Source: Acidiphilium acidophilum (GTDB taxonomy: Bacteria; Pseudomonadota; Alphaproteobacteria; Acetobacterales; Acetobacteraceae). From it: DNA of 64,000 nucleotides. The DNA lies in the NCBI RefSeq assembly GCF_033842475.1, contig NZ_JAWXYB010000008.1, positions 36,378 to 100,377 on the forward strand. The letters are read 5' to 3'. The notes below the pieces were generated by a model. The model was not told where the DNA came from, searched no databases, and saw nothing but the letters and a program-made list of their open reading frames with translations. The translations under genes and the position numbers were made by a program. Below, in pieces: positions 16,980 through 26,430 of this stretch (its first letter is position 1; each line of letters opens with the position of its first letter).

Positions 16980-17274
16980 AAGCAGTCTTTCTAAAAAGAT
17001 GAATAAACAATTCGATAGGATAATTGTATTCATAAAAAAATCAAGTGTGAGAGCCGCCGATCTCCCATTCTACCCCAATATCGGCTATGCCTAGAAGGGT
17101 GGAATCGGAGTTAAATTCCTACTGATTCATAAATTCTGCGTAGCGACACAATTTTATTGGATTATTGAAAGCTATAAATAAAGAGGAAACTCTTTCCCAC
17201 AGTGGCTGCCCGGTTCTGTGTTGTTTCGTCCGTAAACCTGGCCGATTGATTTTTGCAGTAAATTATTGCCGGAG

Positions 17275-17847
17275 TTAATAGGCGCGGTCTTTCCGGGAAG
17301 CCAGTTTATCGGCTGCGAGACTGACACATCTTTCAAACACGCTGAGCGCGTCAAATGGCTCGTCCTGGCCCAACTCAGGAAGAGTGATCATAACTCCGCC
17401 GCCTTCGAGCACGGCACCGGCAATCATCAAATTATCGGGAAGATCAAACCCTTCGACCGCTATGCCACACATCGGATCGGGTATGACGCTGGTCTGGTCC
17501 TGGCTGCGCTGATCGAACAAGCGCGCGGAATTCGAGTATCCGAAGATCGGTTTATCTCGCCCGAGGAACCAGCCGATTTCGACGAGTGTGCCGGCATCGG
17601 CGGAAGCCCCCCGAAACGGCGTCAGATTGGCGATGATGATATCGCTGGCCTCCATCATCTCGATGTCTTTGTGGAAAATATCGGTCCACTTGATATCAGC
17701 GCCCTGGCCAGATGCGGGCTCGGCATCCTGATTGAGGGGCGCGAGACCGGTGATGCCGTATTTCGCGCAGATCTCGATCTTGCAGCGTGCATGCTCGACC
17801 GCGTTCGGCATAAACACGTCGGGTCCTGCAAGATAGGCTTTGATCAC
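17275..17847 (-). CDS. Nucleoside 2-deoxyribosyltransferase
   Basis: 190 residues. KAYLAGPDVF at the start is the nucleoside-binding motif of the family, DIIIANLTPFRG (about residue 75) is the substrate loop with the conserved aspartate, and DAGTLVEIGWFLGRDKPI contains the catalytic glutamate. The enzyme exchanges the base of 2'-deoxynucleosides and is cytosolic. Homologues occur in phages and plasmids, where they may act in nucleotide salvage or base modification. It stands alone, flanked by spacers of about 230-300 bases. Confidence 0.9.
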   Translation of the reverse strand: MIKAYLAGPDVFMPNAVEHARCKIEICAKYGITGLAPLNQDAEPASGQGADIKWTDIFHKDIEMMEASDIIIANLTPFRGASADAGTLVEIGWFLGRDKPIFGYSNSARLFDQRSQDQTSVIPDPMCGIAVEGFDLPDNLMIAGAVLEGGGVMITLPELGQDEPFDALSVFERCVSLAADKLASRKDRAY

Positions 17848-18076
17848 CAGGTCACTCCTTGCTCAGGTGGACAGCTGCTTGAGATCCATCATGATCAAAG
17901 CTCTTGCAGCCAGGGCGCGCATTGATTTGGCCAAGGTCACCGATCGACCGCCGCCCGTCGGCAACGATTTGCGTATGATGGGCGGTGTCTGTCGGTGACG
18001 TGGCGGTATTCATACCCGCGTTATAGCCCAAGGAGGATGAATCAGAACCGGCATGCGCACCTGATCGGCAATCGCA

Positions 18077-18784
18077 TCAGACTGGCGGTTTTCGTTGAGG
18101 CACCGGCGCGATCCAGAAGACCATTTGGCAAGCCTTACGACCATGCTGCTGATAGGAGACATTGATGCCGTGGCATTCTTTCATCACGGACACAATCGGA
18201 TTGTACCTCATCAGCATGTTCCAATCGGTGACGGCCTTGGGTCCCTGGGTGTCTGCGATCGCACCGAGCAGGGCATTTCCATCCCTGAGCGACGCCGCTA
18301 TGCGCGTGCGGTCCCAGTGATAGCCATAGGCGAGCCCACCGATCCCTGCGAGCACCATGAGTCCGGCCGCGCAGACGATCGACATGACCCAGGCCGCGCG
18401 TGCCTGTGCGTGCATCTGGGTTTTGACCTCTTTGGCGATCGACTGGATGATGGATTGGCCCATTTTCGCGTGAGCGGCATTGATCTCATCCTGGGCAAGC
18501 TTGGAGACAATGGTGCCTGTGATTTTCAGGTCGTCCTGGACCTGCTTGATACTGAGGAGCCTTGCATCGAGTCTGTCGATCCGCTGGCCGGCGATCTGGC
18601 GTTCGCTGAAGTGGACGGCGCGTAGGGCGGTCAGATGGGTCGTAAAGGCGCGGAACAGTTTTTCCGCCGGATCTCCGGCGATGCCGCCGAGATCGGCGGC
18701 GCGGATGAATTCATCCTGGGCGGTTCGGATGATCCGGTCGAAATCCTGGCCTTGATCCGGCTGACCGGCGATCACGGTATCCAT
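18077..18784 (-). CDS. Single-pass membrane protein of the mobilisation cluster
   Basis: 235 residues from ATG 18784, overlapping the stop of the ParA-like gene by 13 bases. The N-terminal half is predicted to be helical and possibly coiled coil (FRAFTTHLTALRAVHFSERQI, RLDARLLSIKQVQDDLK). One clear membrane segment follows around residues 145-170 (AWVMSIVCAAGLMVLAGIGG), and about 65 residues with two cysteines (KECHG, RKACQ) come after it. I do not recognise the family. Its coupling with a ParA-like ATPase and the relaxase opposite suggests a transfer-associated membrane partner, comparable in position to MobB/TraJ-like accessory proteins. Confidence 0.65.
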   Translation of the reverse strand: MDTVIAGQPDQGQDFDRIIRTAQDEFIRAADLGGIAGDPAEKLFRAFTTHLTALRAVHFSERQIAGQRIDRLDARLLSIKQVQDDLKITGTIVSKLAQDEINAAHAKMGQSIIQSIAKEVKTQMHAQARAAWVMSIVCAAGLMVLAGIGGLAYGYHWDRTRIAASLRDGNALLGAIADTQGPKAVTDWNMLMRYNPIVSVMKECHGINVSYQQHGRKACQMVFWIAPVPQRKPPV

Positions 18785-19650
18785 GACGCTACCCCGCTGA
18801 ACCGGTGGGTCATCAGCTCGAGCCACATGCGGATCCGGGCATGATCGAAGATGCCGAGCGGGAGCTCGATGCGGCCTTCCATGGCCTCGTAGAACCGGCA
18901 TTGGCGGCTTTCGATCGCGTCGGCTGCGAACAGGCGGGGCATCCAGAGCTGGACACTGTTGCGAGCGATGCTCTGGAAGCCCGGCGTATCGATCAGGCGT
19001 GCGAAAGCGTGGCGGCGGGTCTGGCCGGTCTGGATGCTGACCTCGTTGAGAACCAGGGCCTGGGCGGCAGGCATGAACCCCCGCGAGGTGAGGGTCATGG
19101 CGGGGGTGAGGTCTTCGGGTTGGGTACCGAGCAGATAGAACATCACCGGCGCGATGCCGGCGGCTTCGAGAGTGGCGGCGAGATCGGGCATTTCGGTGGC
19201 GAGGGCGCGCAGGGTGGTATCACCCCCGCCCAGATCGATGATGGCGGATTGTTTCGTGATCACGCAATGTTCGAGGAGTTCCTGGAGCCAGGTGGTGACG
19301 CCGGCGGCATTGTCGGTATCGGGGCGGGCGACGTCGTTGAAATAGCCGGAGAACGAGGCGTTGGAGGGGTCGATATCGGCGAGGAGGACCGAGTGGCCGG
19401 CGCGGAGTGAGGTTTCGGTCAGCCAGCGCAGCAGGGTGGTTTTGCCGGTCTTGCCGCGTCCGGCCGCGAAGATGATTTTTGGTTTGTCCGAGAGATCGAT
19501 TCCGGTTTCGATCGGGGGTTCGGGTTCCTTCTGGGGCATCAGTGCCGTGACATCCTGGGCGCGGGCCGGGAGAGGGGAAGCGGCGGCACGGTTGAATTTG
19601 ACCGGACTGCCCATGGCGGGTTGCGCGGCGGGTAATTTGGCGTCGGCCAT
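18772..19650 (-). CDS. ParA/MinD-like P-loop ATPase
   Basis: 292 residues. The deviant Walker A GRGKTGKTTLL (about residue 64) and the ADIDPSNASF switch region define the ParA/MipZ-like class, and AIIDLGGGDTTL is the Walker B region. The first 55 residues are proline/alanine-rich and unstructured. It is the middle gene of a three-gene leftward operon (19665-20168, this gene, 18077-18784) divergent from the relaxase operon. The related MobD/VirC1-like ATPases stimulate relaxosome assembly near oriT. No ParB gene follows, so a role in transfer or positioning is more likely than classical partition. Confidence 0.75.
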   Translation of the reverse strand: MADAKLPAAQPAMGSPVKFNRAAASPLPARAQDVTALMPQKEPEPPIETGIDLSDKPKIIFAAGRGKTGKTTLLRWLTETSLRAGHSVLLADIDPSNASFSGYFNDVARPDTDNAAGVTTWLQELLEHCVITKQSAIIDLGGGDTTLRALATEMPDLAATLEAAGIAPVMFYLLGTQPEDLTPAMTLTSRGFMPAAQALVLNEVSIQTGQTRRHAFARLIDTPGFQSIARNSVQLWMPRLFAADAIESRQCRFYEAMEGRIELPLGIFDHARIRMWLELMTHRFSGVASWIP

Positions 19651-19664
19651 AGGCGTTTATCCTT

Positions 19665-20168
19665 TCATTCGGATGATCCAAACAGGCGTTGACGAAGAGC
19701 GGCGCGTTCGGCCTCTTCCTCCGGGGTCGGGAGCGAAACAGGTTGCAGGGGTTTGAGGCTGACGGGTTTGAATTTGGCGGGAGCGGCGGGTGATGGTGTC
19801 GTCCCCGAGACCGGGGCGGTGTTCATACTCGGGCGTCCGGTCGCAGCACCTTGCTCGACCGACTGTGATGTTCTGGGCAATGGAGGCAGGGCGCGTTGGC
19901 GGGCGATGACGGCGCGGGCGCGTTTCCAGCACTGGCGGACGGCTTCGGGTTTGAGGGGTTCGCCTTTGCCATTGAGAAAGCCGTGATCGGCGATGTAGCT
20001 GCAGAAGCGGGTCCAGTTGACGCGTCGTCGGGCGAAGAGGGCGATGAGATCGTCGTGGTGATCCATCATCCAGACGATGAGGGGGGCGCGAGCACCGGGC
20101 GCCTGATGCATGGCGGCGTCGAGTTCGGCGAGATCGATGGTCGGGGTGTGATGAGACTGGTTCAGCAT
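19665..20168 (-). CDS. Uncharacterised protein of the mobilisation cluster
   Basis: 167 residues; first gene of the leftward operon, ending 14 bases before the ParA-like gene. The first 90 residues are helical with LIVWMMDHHDDLIALFARRRVNWTRFCSYIADHGFLNG, then KGEPLKPEAVRQCWKRARAVIA, reading like a DNA-binding winged-helix or RHH-like accessory factor. The remainder is low-complexity proline/serine-rich. It is placed like a MobC/TraD-type nicking accessory protein, but no family is recognised. Confidence 0.6.
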   Translation of the reverse strand: MLNQSHHTPTIDLAELDAAMHQAPGARAPLIVWMMDHHDDLIALFARRRVNWTRFCSYIADHGFLNGKGEPLKPEAVRQCWKRARAVIARQRALPPLPRTSQSVEQGAATGRPSMNTAPVSGTTPSPAAPAKFKPVSLKPLQPVSLPTPEEEAERAALRQRLFGSSE

Positions 20169-20210
20169 GGGGATGGGATCATAGGCAAAATCCGGCGGTC
20201 CTTTTCATGA

Positions 20211-20449
20211 AATCTCCGATCATCCGGTGGCCGCACGGTTCAAATATTGGTGATGGTTCGGCTATTGGACGGCTCTGGAACGATGGGGGTCTGGCTCCGA
20301 TCTCGTTCTAAATCGGCTCGATACCCGGTGGTTGACCGGCTCAAAAACGGCTCGGATAGTCGGTAGAGGTAGTCACAGACCATTGCACCCATGGTGCTTG
20401 TTTCAGATAGTGATAACCGGATAGGATGGTGGCAGGCAAGGAGAATTGC
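20211..20449. promoter_or_regulatory. Candidate oriT and bidirectional promoter region
   Basis: This is the divergent spacer between the ParA-like operon and the relaxase operon, where oriT is normally found. It contains four copies of CGGCTC (20270, 20314, 20337, 20348) and a perfect GCACC-CAT-GGTGC palindrome at 20385-20397. No nic-site consensus can be asserted by eye. These are the likely binding sites for the relaxosome or regulators. Confidence 0.35.
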
Positions 20450-20785
20450 ATGGCCCGGCCGACGGCCCCTGCTGCGAGTTCGATGGAGGCGCGACTGGAC
20501 CAGATCACGCAGGTCCTGCGGCTGATGCTGGAGACGCAGCAGACCCATACGGAGATGCTGGCGCAGGTGATCGAGGCGGCGACCCCGACGGGGGAGAGTT
20601 CGCTGGAGGCCTCGATGCGGTCGGTGGCGGTGGCGCTACGGGATCAGACGAATGCCCTTGTCCGTGTCCAGGAGAAGCTGGGCGGTTTGGGCGTCGAGAT
20701 CGAGGCCGGGGTGGTGCGCGGGATGAACGTGGCGTTGGGGATCGACCCCGATGCGCCAGCCACCGGATCGGGCGGGTCGCGCTGA
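20450..20785 (+). CDS. Small coiled-coil protein upstream of the relaxase
   Basis: 111 residues from ATG 20450, with aaggag ideally placed upstream; an in-frame ATG at 20426 is not favoured. The helix from about residue 15 to 90 (RLDQITQVLRLMLETQQTHTEMLAQVI, then VAVALRDQTNALVRVQEKL) looks like an amphipathic coiled coil. The stop overlaps the relaxase start (TGATG), so the two proteins are probably made together. Small proteins in this position are often relaxosome accessory factors such as MobC/TrwA-like proteins, but no RHH or known domain is visible. Confidence 0.6.
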   Translation: MARPTAPAASSMEARLDQITQVLRLMLETQQTHTEMLAQVIEAATPTGESSLEASMRSVAVALRDQTNALVRVQEKLGGLGVEIEAGVVRGMNVALGIDPDAPATGSGGSR

Positions 20786-23700
20786 TGCTGACGTTCCGGG
20801 CCGGAGCGGCGTTATCGACGGGATCGGCGACCAAGATGGCCGATCACCTGATGACCCAGACCCTGCCGGCGACGGCGCAGGATTTGGCGCTTTATTATCA
20901 GCGCGGAATGACTTATCAGGACGGTATGTGGCAGCCCGGTGGGGCCATCATCGCGCGAGCGGATAGCCAAGCTGTTACGGCAGCGGGCATCCAGCGCGAT
21001 GGTTCTGCCGACGTCGGTGCTGGTGTTGCTGAGGCAGGGCCGGTACCGGCGTCGGACGATCCGCGGGCGGGCGACGTGGTGCGTCCGGGGATGATCCCCG
21101 AGCCGCGCCGGGACATGGATCCGCGTCTGGCGGACCTTCTGGCGATCGACCTGACCCGTCCAGTGACCCGCGATGAGATTGCGCATCTGCTGGCCGGGCA
21201 GCGGGCCGATGGTGCGCGGATCACCGGCAAGCAGTATCAACGCGGCACCGAAGCGCTGGCCGACGTGTTCGGGCTCGATCCGATGCGGGTGCCGACACGG
21301 GCGGAACTGGCGAACATCCTTGCGGGACAGCGTGCCGATGGCACACCCCTGCCGGTGGATCCCGCGATGCCGGCCGCCGCGCCCACGGCGATGCCGGTGA
21401 AGCAGATCGCGGTGACCGAGGCGCTCGATGCGGCGGGTGTGCGGTATCAGAAGCGGGGTAATCGGGTGCGGCTTCAGGCCAGTTGGCGGGGTGGCGAGGG
21501 CTGGACCGTCTCGGTGAATGCCAGCACCGGGGCGTGGAAGGATTTTGCGACCGGGGATGTCGGCGGGTTCGCGTCCTTGCGCCAGCATTTGAGTCTGGGG
21601 GCGGCGCGCGAGATCGGCACGATCGATCCCGAGGTTGCGGCAGCTCAGGCCATCAAACAGGACGAAGCCCGCCAGGCGACGGCGCGGCGGGTGTGGCGGG
21701 ACGCGACGGATGGTGCCGGGGGAATGGTCGCGCCGGTGTTCAAGGGCAGTGCCGGGGTCAAGAGCCGCAAGCGGGCGGAATGGCGGGCGCAGGTCGAGGC
21801 CACGGAGGTGTGGCGGGCGATCGGGCGGCGGTATTTCGAGCGGCGGGGATTGGATGCGGATTGGCTGCTGCCCCAGGTCAAATTCGCATCTCTTCATGGG
21901 AAATACGATGCGACCGAGATCGCTGCGGGTGCCGCGGTGGCGATGGTGACGCCGATGTATGGGCTGGATGAGGCGGGCCGGATCAGACTGACCGGGGTGC
22001 AGCGGACCTATCTGAATGAGGCGGGCGAAAAATCAGGCCGCAAGATGTTGGGACAGGCGGGCAGCTGGTGGCTCGCCCCCCCGGCTGCGTCCGGTCAGGC
22101 GGCCCTGCCGATCGCGGGTCATGCCCGGATGATGCTGGTGGGGGAAGGGTTCGAGACGGTGGCCAGCGTGGTGCAGGCGACCGGTCATGCCGGGGTGGTG
22201 GGCTATAATGCCGGCGGGGTGGTGGCGTGGGCCGGCAAGTATCGGGGCAGCGAGCCGATCGGGTTTCTGGTGGATCGCGACCATCCGAAGATTTATGGCG
22301 GGCGTCAGGTCGGTCTGGCGGGACAACGCGCGGCGGCTGCGGCGATCGAGGTGATCCGCGCGGCGGGCAATGAGGCGGTGTATCTGCTGCCACCGGCGTC
22401 GGTGGCCGGTGGCCGGAAAGGGGCGGACTGGGCGGATGCGCTGACCGAGGGCACGGCCGAGACCCTGAGAGCGACACTCACCCAGGCCGCCGCGAGCAGC
22501 GAGGCGGATCTGGCTCTGGTCCCGCAGACACTGGCTGCCGGCTCCGCGCCCGCCCCCGGTGCCGGAACCGCCACCGCCACCGCTCCTGAAACGGGTGTGC
22601 CCAATGATCCTCAGGCACCGCTGCATCGCGATCTGATCCGCTTCCTGAAATCCATGGGCGTCGAGGACCCAAGGGCGCTGGATGCCACCGCGCGCGAGAA
22701 CATCCTGGCCGGGCGTCTCGCCAATGGCGATGAGCAGACGGCGCGGGAGTGGCAGCGCGCGATCACCAGATCCCGCACGCCGATCGGTTATGTCGATTAC
22801 ACGTTCTCCGCTGATAAGTCGGTCTCGCTGGCGTGGGCGTTCGCGCCGACCGAGGCGGAGCGCAATCTGATCGCGCAGGCGCATCGCGATGCGGTGCATG
22901 CGGCGATGCAGGTGGTAGCGGAGACGGTGGGTCAGGCCCGGATGGGCAAGGGCGGGCGGGATGGCGCGGAGAAAGGCGCGATCGGCTGGATCACCTTCGA
23001 TCACTATACGGCCCGCCCGACGCTGGAGATCGCCCGGCCCGGTCCGGATGGCCGGATGGAGACCGAGCTGGTCACGATGAAAGTCGCCGGCGATCCGCAG
23101 CTGCACACCCATGTCGCGGTCCCGAACGTGGTGCTGACGCCGGGAGGCCGGGTGGGCTCGCTGGATATGCTCCAGATGCATGATCGCATTCATGAGTGGG
23201 GGGCGCTGTATCAGGCTTATCTGGCGCAGAACCTGCGGGCGCTGGGGGCTGCGGTCACCCTTGATGAGACGCTGGGATCGGCGCGGCTGACCGCGGTGCC
23301 GGATGCGGTGCGGACCGCGTTCAGCAAGCGGACCCGTGATGCGCTGGCCGATGCCAGATCCTATGCGAAGGAGACCGGGGCTAACTGGGACCGGATGTCG
23401 CCGGATGAGCGGATCATGCTGCTGAAGGGGGGCGCTTTTGCGAGCCGTAGCGCCAAGGCGGATGATCTGAGCGATTTTACCGGCTGGCAGCGTCAGGCGG
23501 AGCGGCTGGGCTATCAGCATAAGAGTGTGCTCGATCCGTTGAACCCCAAGGCGGAATTGAGCGCGGAACAGCGGATCGATGTGGCGTATCGGGCGGGGGC
23601 GCGGATCCTCGGCCGGCAGTTTGAACATCGGGCGGTGCTGGGGGAAGCCGATGCACGGGTGGCGGCGGCCCGGTGTCTGATCGCATCGGGTCTGAGCGGT

Positions 23701-25911
23701 GCGGCGGATATCGACAGGGTGCGCGCGGCATTCAACGAACGCGGGGTGACGGATACCTGGAGCGAGGTCAGCGGGGGTCTGTTCGCGATCAGGCCGCAGA
23801 CCGCGCTGATCGAGGTGGCGTTGGTGAGCGATGATCCGGCGGTCGAAGGGGCCACGATGACCGAGACGCGGCTGACCACTCAGGCGCAACTCGATCAGGA
23901 ACAGCGCGTGATCGAACTCGCGCGCAAACACGCCGGGTATGCCCGGGGTTTGCTGACGCCGCCCGCGATCCAGCGCGGCATTGCGGCGACCGATCTCGAT
24001 CTGACCGGGGCGCATGGTCAGGCGCAGCGGCGGGTCATCGATCATCTTGGCATGGGCGGGCGGTTCGCGGTGGCGATTGGTGCCGCCGGTTCAGGCAAGA
24101 CGACGCTGCTCAAGCCGCTGGTCGCGGCCTGGCACGAGCAGGGGGCGGATATTCACGGGATCAGTCTCGGCTGGCGTCAGGCGCGCGACCTGCGTGAGTC
24201 CGGGCTGCGCATCGCCGATCCGATCCGGCGCCGCAATCCGGTTCCGCCGAAGGCATGGGGGGAGGTTTCGGGGCAGGCGGCGATCCCGCGTCATCTGCGG
24301 GACGGATCGTCGAACAGCCATCGCGACAGCGTGGCGGCGGTGAGCGTGTTCATCAACCGGGTGAAGTCGGGGCGTCTGGTGCTGAGCCATGGCAGCGTGG
24401 TGGTGATCGACGAGCTGGGCACGATCGGTACCAGGCAGCTGGCTGAGCTGCTCACGCTGCAGGATCAGTATCAGTTCCGGATGGTGGCGATCGGGGATCC
24501 GAAGCAATGCCAGTCGATCGAGGCGGGTTCGGTGATCCGGCTTCTGGAAACGGCCTTGGGCAAGATCCCCTCGATCGAGACGACGGTGCGCCAGACCAAC
24601 CCGCGCGCCCGCGAGATCGCGGGCCTGCTGCGGGCGGGCAAGGGAGCGGAAGCCCTTGCGATGAAATATCAGGACAAGACCGCGGAAATCGTGCCGGGCG
24701 GGGTCAGCGAGATCGTCGAGCGCGCGGCCGCGCTCTGGCATGAGCGGCGGCAGGCGAATGCCGACCGGCCGCGCTACAGTATAAGTATCAGTACGCCGAC
24801 CAATGAGGATGCGCGGGCGATCGGGATGGCGATCCGGGCGCGGTTGCAGGCATCGGGGGAACTGGGGCGAGATGAGACTGTCCTTACGGCGACCGATCCG
24901 AACAGCCACGCCGATTACGACCTGCCGCTTGCCATTGGAGATCGGGTGCGTCTGTTCGCCCGCACCCAGGCCAGCCTGACCGGGGGCCAGTCCGGGGCCA
25001 TCGGTGACAATGGTTCGATCCTCGAGGTCCGGGCGATCCAGCGGGACGGTCTGATCCTCCGCAATGACAAAGGCAGCGAGGGGTTGGTGGCCTGGGAGGC
25101 GTTGACCGATCAGCGATCGGGCCGGGTCCGCCTGACCTATGGCTATGCGATGACCACCAACACGGCGCAGGGGGCCACCACCACCGAGCATATCTTTGTC
25201 ACGCCGGCGGGTTCGCGGATGACCGATGGGTTCAAGAGCTATGTCTCGGGATCGCGCCACCGCGAGCGGGATTACTGGCTGACCTCGGAAGGGGCGGAGC
25301 GGCAGGAGATCGTCGGTCGGCGGCCGCTGGGGGATCCGCGGCCGATCCACGAGCACGACATCTGGGCGAACTGGGGCCGCAATATCATGCGCCGGCCGGA
25401 GATCCTGAATGCGACGGATATCGTCGCGCAGGCCGATCGGGTTCGGCGCGGCACCGCGCGGTCGTTCATGACGGGCAAGGAGTTGCACGAGACCACGGCG
25501 CAGACCACCGACCGACGGGAGGAATTGCAGCGCAAATTCCAGCATACCAACATCAGGGCGGCTTCACCCGAGATCAATACGATGAATCGTGACTTTGCGG
25601 ATCATCAGCTTCAGACGCAGGGGACGATCGAGCGGCTGACTGCGGCCCGGGATGTTGTGCGGCGGGCGGTGGCCGATCGCATCAGCCGGGCGCGACCGTT
25701 GCTGGACCGGGCACGCGGGGTGGCGCGGGAGCGGATCGATGCGATCATGCGGCGTCATGAGGCCGAGCGCGCGGCGCGGATCGCGCAGGAACGCCAGCGG
25801 CAGGAAGCGGCGGCCAAGGCATCCCGGCTGGTGCTCAAGCTGGTGCCGGAACAAAAACCGGACGACTTTCCTGCCCCACGTCCGCGACGGGGACCGAGGA
25901 TGGGAATGTAA
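20785..25911 (+). CDS. MobF-family relaxase/helicase with inserted Toprim primase-like region
   Basis: About 1,708 residues from ATG 20785 (TGATG overlap with the previous gene). Tandem tyrosines YY at residues 37-38 (LALYYQRGMTY) match the MobF catalytic motif. Residues 120-190 carry two copies of a short module ending LLAGQRADG, normally found once. Residues 210-600 hold a primase-like segment with Toprim motifs VGEGFETVAS (about 450) and LVDRDHPK (about 495). The relaxase fold resumes at 622, with TFSADKSVSL (about 670) and the histidine triad PQLHTHVAVPN (about 770). A RecD2-type SF1 helicase follows: Walker A AAGSGKTTLL (about 1,097), Walker B VVIDELG (about 1,206). The protein would nick oriT, unwind the strand and possibly prime replication. 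Confidence 0.85.
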   Translation: MLTFRAGAALSTGSATKMADHLMTQTLPATAQDLALYYQRGMTYQDGMWQPGGAIIARADSQAVTAAGIQRDGSADVGAGVAEAGPVPASDDPRAGDVVRPGMIPEPRRDMDPRLADLLAIDLTRPVTRDEIAHLLAGQRADGARITGKQYQRGTEALADVFGLDPMRVPTRAELANILAGQRADGTPLPVDPAMPAAAPTAMPVKQIAVTEALDAAGVRYQKRGNRVRLQASWRGGEGWTVSVNASTGAWKDFATGDVGGFASLRQHLSLGAAREIGTIDPEVAAAQAIKQDEARQATARRVWRDATDGAGGMVAPVFKGSAGVKSRKRAEWRAQVEATEVWRAIGRRYFERRGLDADWLLPQVKFASLHGKYDATEIAAGAAVAMVTPMYGLDEAGRIRLTGVQRTYLNEAGEKSGRKMLGQAGSWWLAPPAASGQAALPIAGHARMMLVGEGFETVASVVQATGHAGVVGYNAGGVVAWAGKYRGSEPIGFLVDRDHPKIYGGRQVGLAGQRAAAAAIEVIRAAGNEAVYLLPPASVAGGRKGADWADALTEGTAETLRATLTQAAASSEADLALVPQTLAAGSAPAPGAGTATATAPETGVPNDPQAPLHRDLIRFLKSMGVEDPRALDATARENILAGRLANGDEQTAREWQRAITRSRTPIGYVDYTFSADKSVSLAWAFAPTEAERNLIAQAHRDAVHAAMQVVAETVGQARMGKGGRDGAEKGAIGWITFDHYTARPTLEIARPGPDGRMETELVTMKVAGDPQLHTHVAVPNVVLTPGGRVGSLDMLQMHDRIHEWGALYQAYLAQNLRALGAAVTLDETLGSARLTAVPDAVRTAFSKRTRDALADARSYAKETGANWDRMSPDERIMLLKGGAFASRSAKADDLSDFTGWQRQAERLGYQHKSVLDPLNPKAELSAEQRIDVAYRAGARILGRQFEHRAVLGEADARVAAARCLIASGLSGAADIDRVRAAFNERGVTDTWSEVSGGLFAIRPQTALIEVALVSDDPAVEGATMTETRLTTQAQLDQEQRVIELARKHAGYARGLLTPPAIQRGIAATDLDLTGAHGQAQRRVIDHLGMGGRFAVAIGAAGSGKTTLLKPLVAAWHEQGADIHGISLGWRQARDLRESGLRIADPIRRRNPVPPKAWGEVSGQAAIPRHLRDGSSNSHRDSVAAVSVFINRVKSGRLVLSHGSVVVIDELGTIGTRQLAELLTLQDQYQFRMVAIGDPKQCQSIEAGSVIRLLETALGKIPSIETTVRQTNPRAREIAGLLRAGKGAEALAMKYQDKTAEIVPGGVSEIVERAAALWHERRQANADRPRYSISISTPTNEDARAIGMAIRARLQASGELGRDETVLTATDPNSHADYDLPLAIGDRVRLFARTQASLTGGQSGAIGDNGSILEVRAIQRDGLILRNDKGSEGLVAWEALTDQRSGRVRLTYGYAMTTNTAQGATTTEHIFVTPAGSRMTDGFKSYVSGSRHRERDYWLTSEGAERQEIVGRRPLGDPRPIHEHDIWANWGRNIMRRPEILNATDIVAQADRVRRGTARSFMTGKELHETTAQTTDRREELQRKFQHTNIRAASPEINTMNRDFADHQLQTQGTIERLTAARDVVRRAVADRISRARPLLDRARGVARERIDAIMRRHEAERAARIAQERQRQEAAAKASRLVLKLVPEQKPDDFPAPRPRRGPRMGM

Positions 25912-25955
25912 AGGCAACAAGCGCCGAATGCGCCGAGATCCCAGACTTGTAGATC

Positions 25956-25973
25956 GATATCATATACGATATC
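25956..25973. promoter_or_regulatory. Near-palindromic operator upstream of PIN toxin gene
   Basis: GATATCATATACGATATC reads almost the same on both strands and lies 7 bases before the toxin start. Toxin-antitoxin operons are usually repressed through such a palindrome by the antitoxin complex. Confidence 0.5.
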
Positions 25974-25980
25974 ACTCGTA

Positions 25981-26430
25981 ATGATTGTTGCTGATGCCAA
26001 TGTCCTGTTGAGTGCGCTCCGGTCCCGCAATGGGGCGTCTCATGCGGTGCTTCGCGGGATGTTGCTTGGTGACGTTCCATTCGCAATCTCGCCGGCTATT
26101 GTTCTGGAGTACGAGAGCGTGGTGAAGGGGCCTGGAATTCTTGGGCCCGTAACGTGGATAGCACTCGAGGAAATCGATATCATCCTCGACGCATTATGTG
26201 CCTGCGCCAAGTTGGTCGAACCGTGGTTCGGGTTTCGGCCATTTCTCGATGATGCCAAGGATGATGCGTACATCGATTGCGCGTTGGCAGCTGGAGCAAC
26301 GGTCATCTTATCCCGCGACCGACATTTCAGGCATCCGGCGGTTGCGGCGTTTGGTTTGAGGGTGATGTCAGCCGGCGATTACCTGCATGAGCGGCGATCG
26401 GCGTCATCGACTGAAAGGAGACCATCATGA
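25981..26430 (+). CDS. PIN-domain toxin (VapC-like)
   Basis: 149 residues. The acidic residues of the PIN nuclease site are recognisable: VADANVLLSAL (Asp4), VLEYESVV (Glu, about residue 43), DDAYIDCALA (Asp, about residue 100) and LSRDRHF (Asp, about residue 115). PIN toxins cut RNA, usually tRNA or rRNA. The gene has no obvious ribosome site in the palindrome upstream. Its stop overlaps the start of the downstream ribbon-helix-helix gene (ATGA), forming a toxin-first pair. Confidence 0.88.
   Translation: MIVADANVLLSALRSRNGASHAVLRGMLLGDVPFAISPAIVLEYESVVKGPGILGPVTWIALEEIDIILDALCACAKLVEPWFGFRPFLDDAKDDAYIDCALAAGATVILSRDRHFRHPAVAAFGLRVMSAGDYLHERRSASSTERRPS

Noticed and set aside
22033..24045. 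670-codon minus-strand frame inside the relaxase gene
   Set aside because: Low-complexity arginine/proline-rich shadow of a high-GC gene; the plus strand encodes a clear relaxase.
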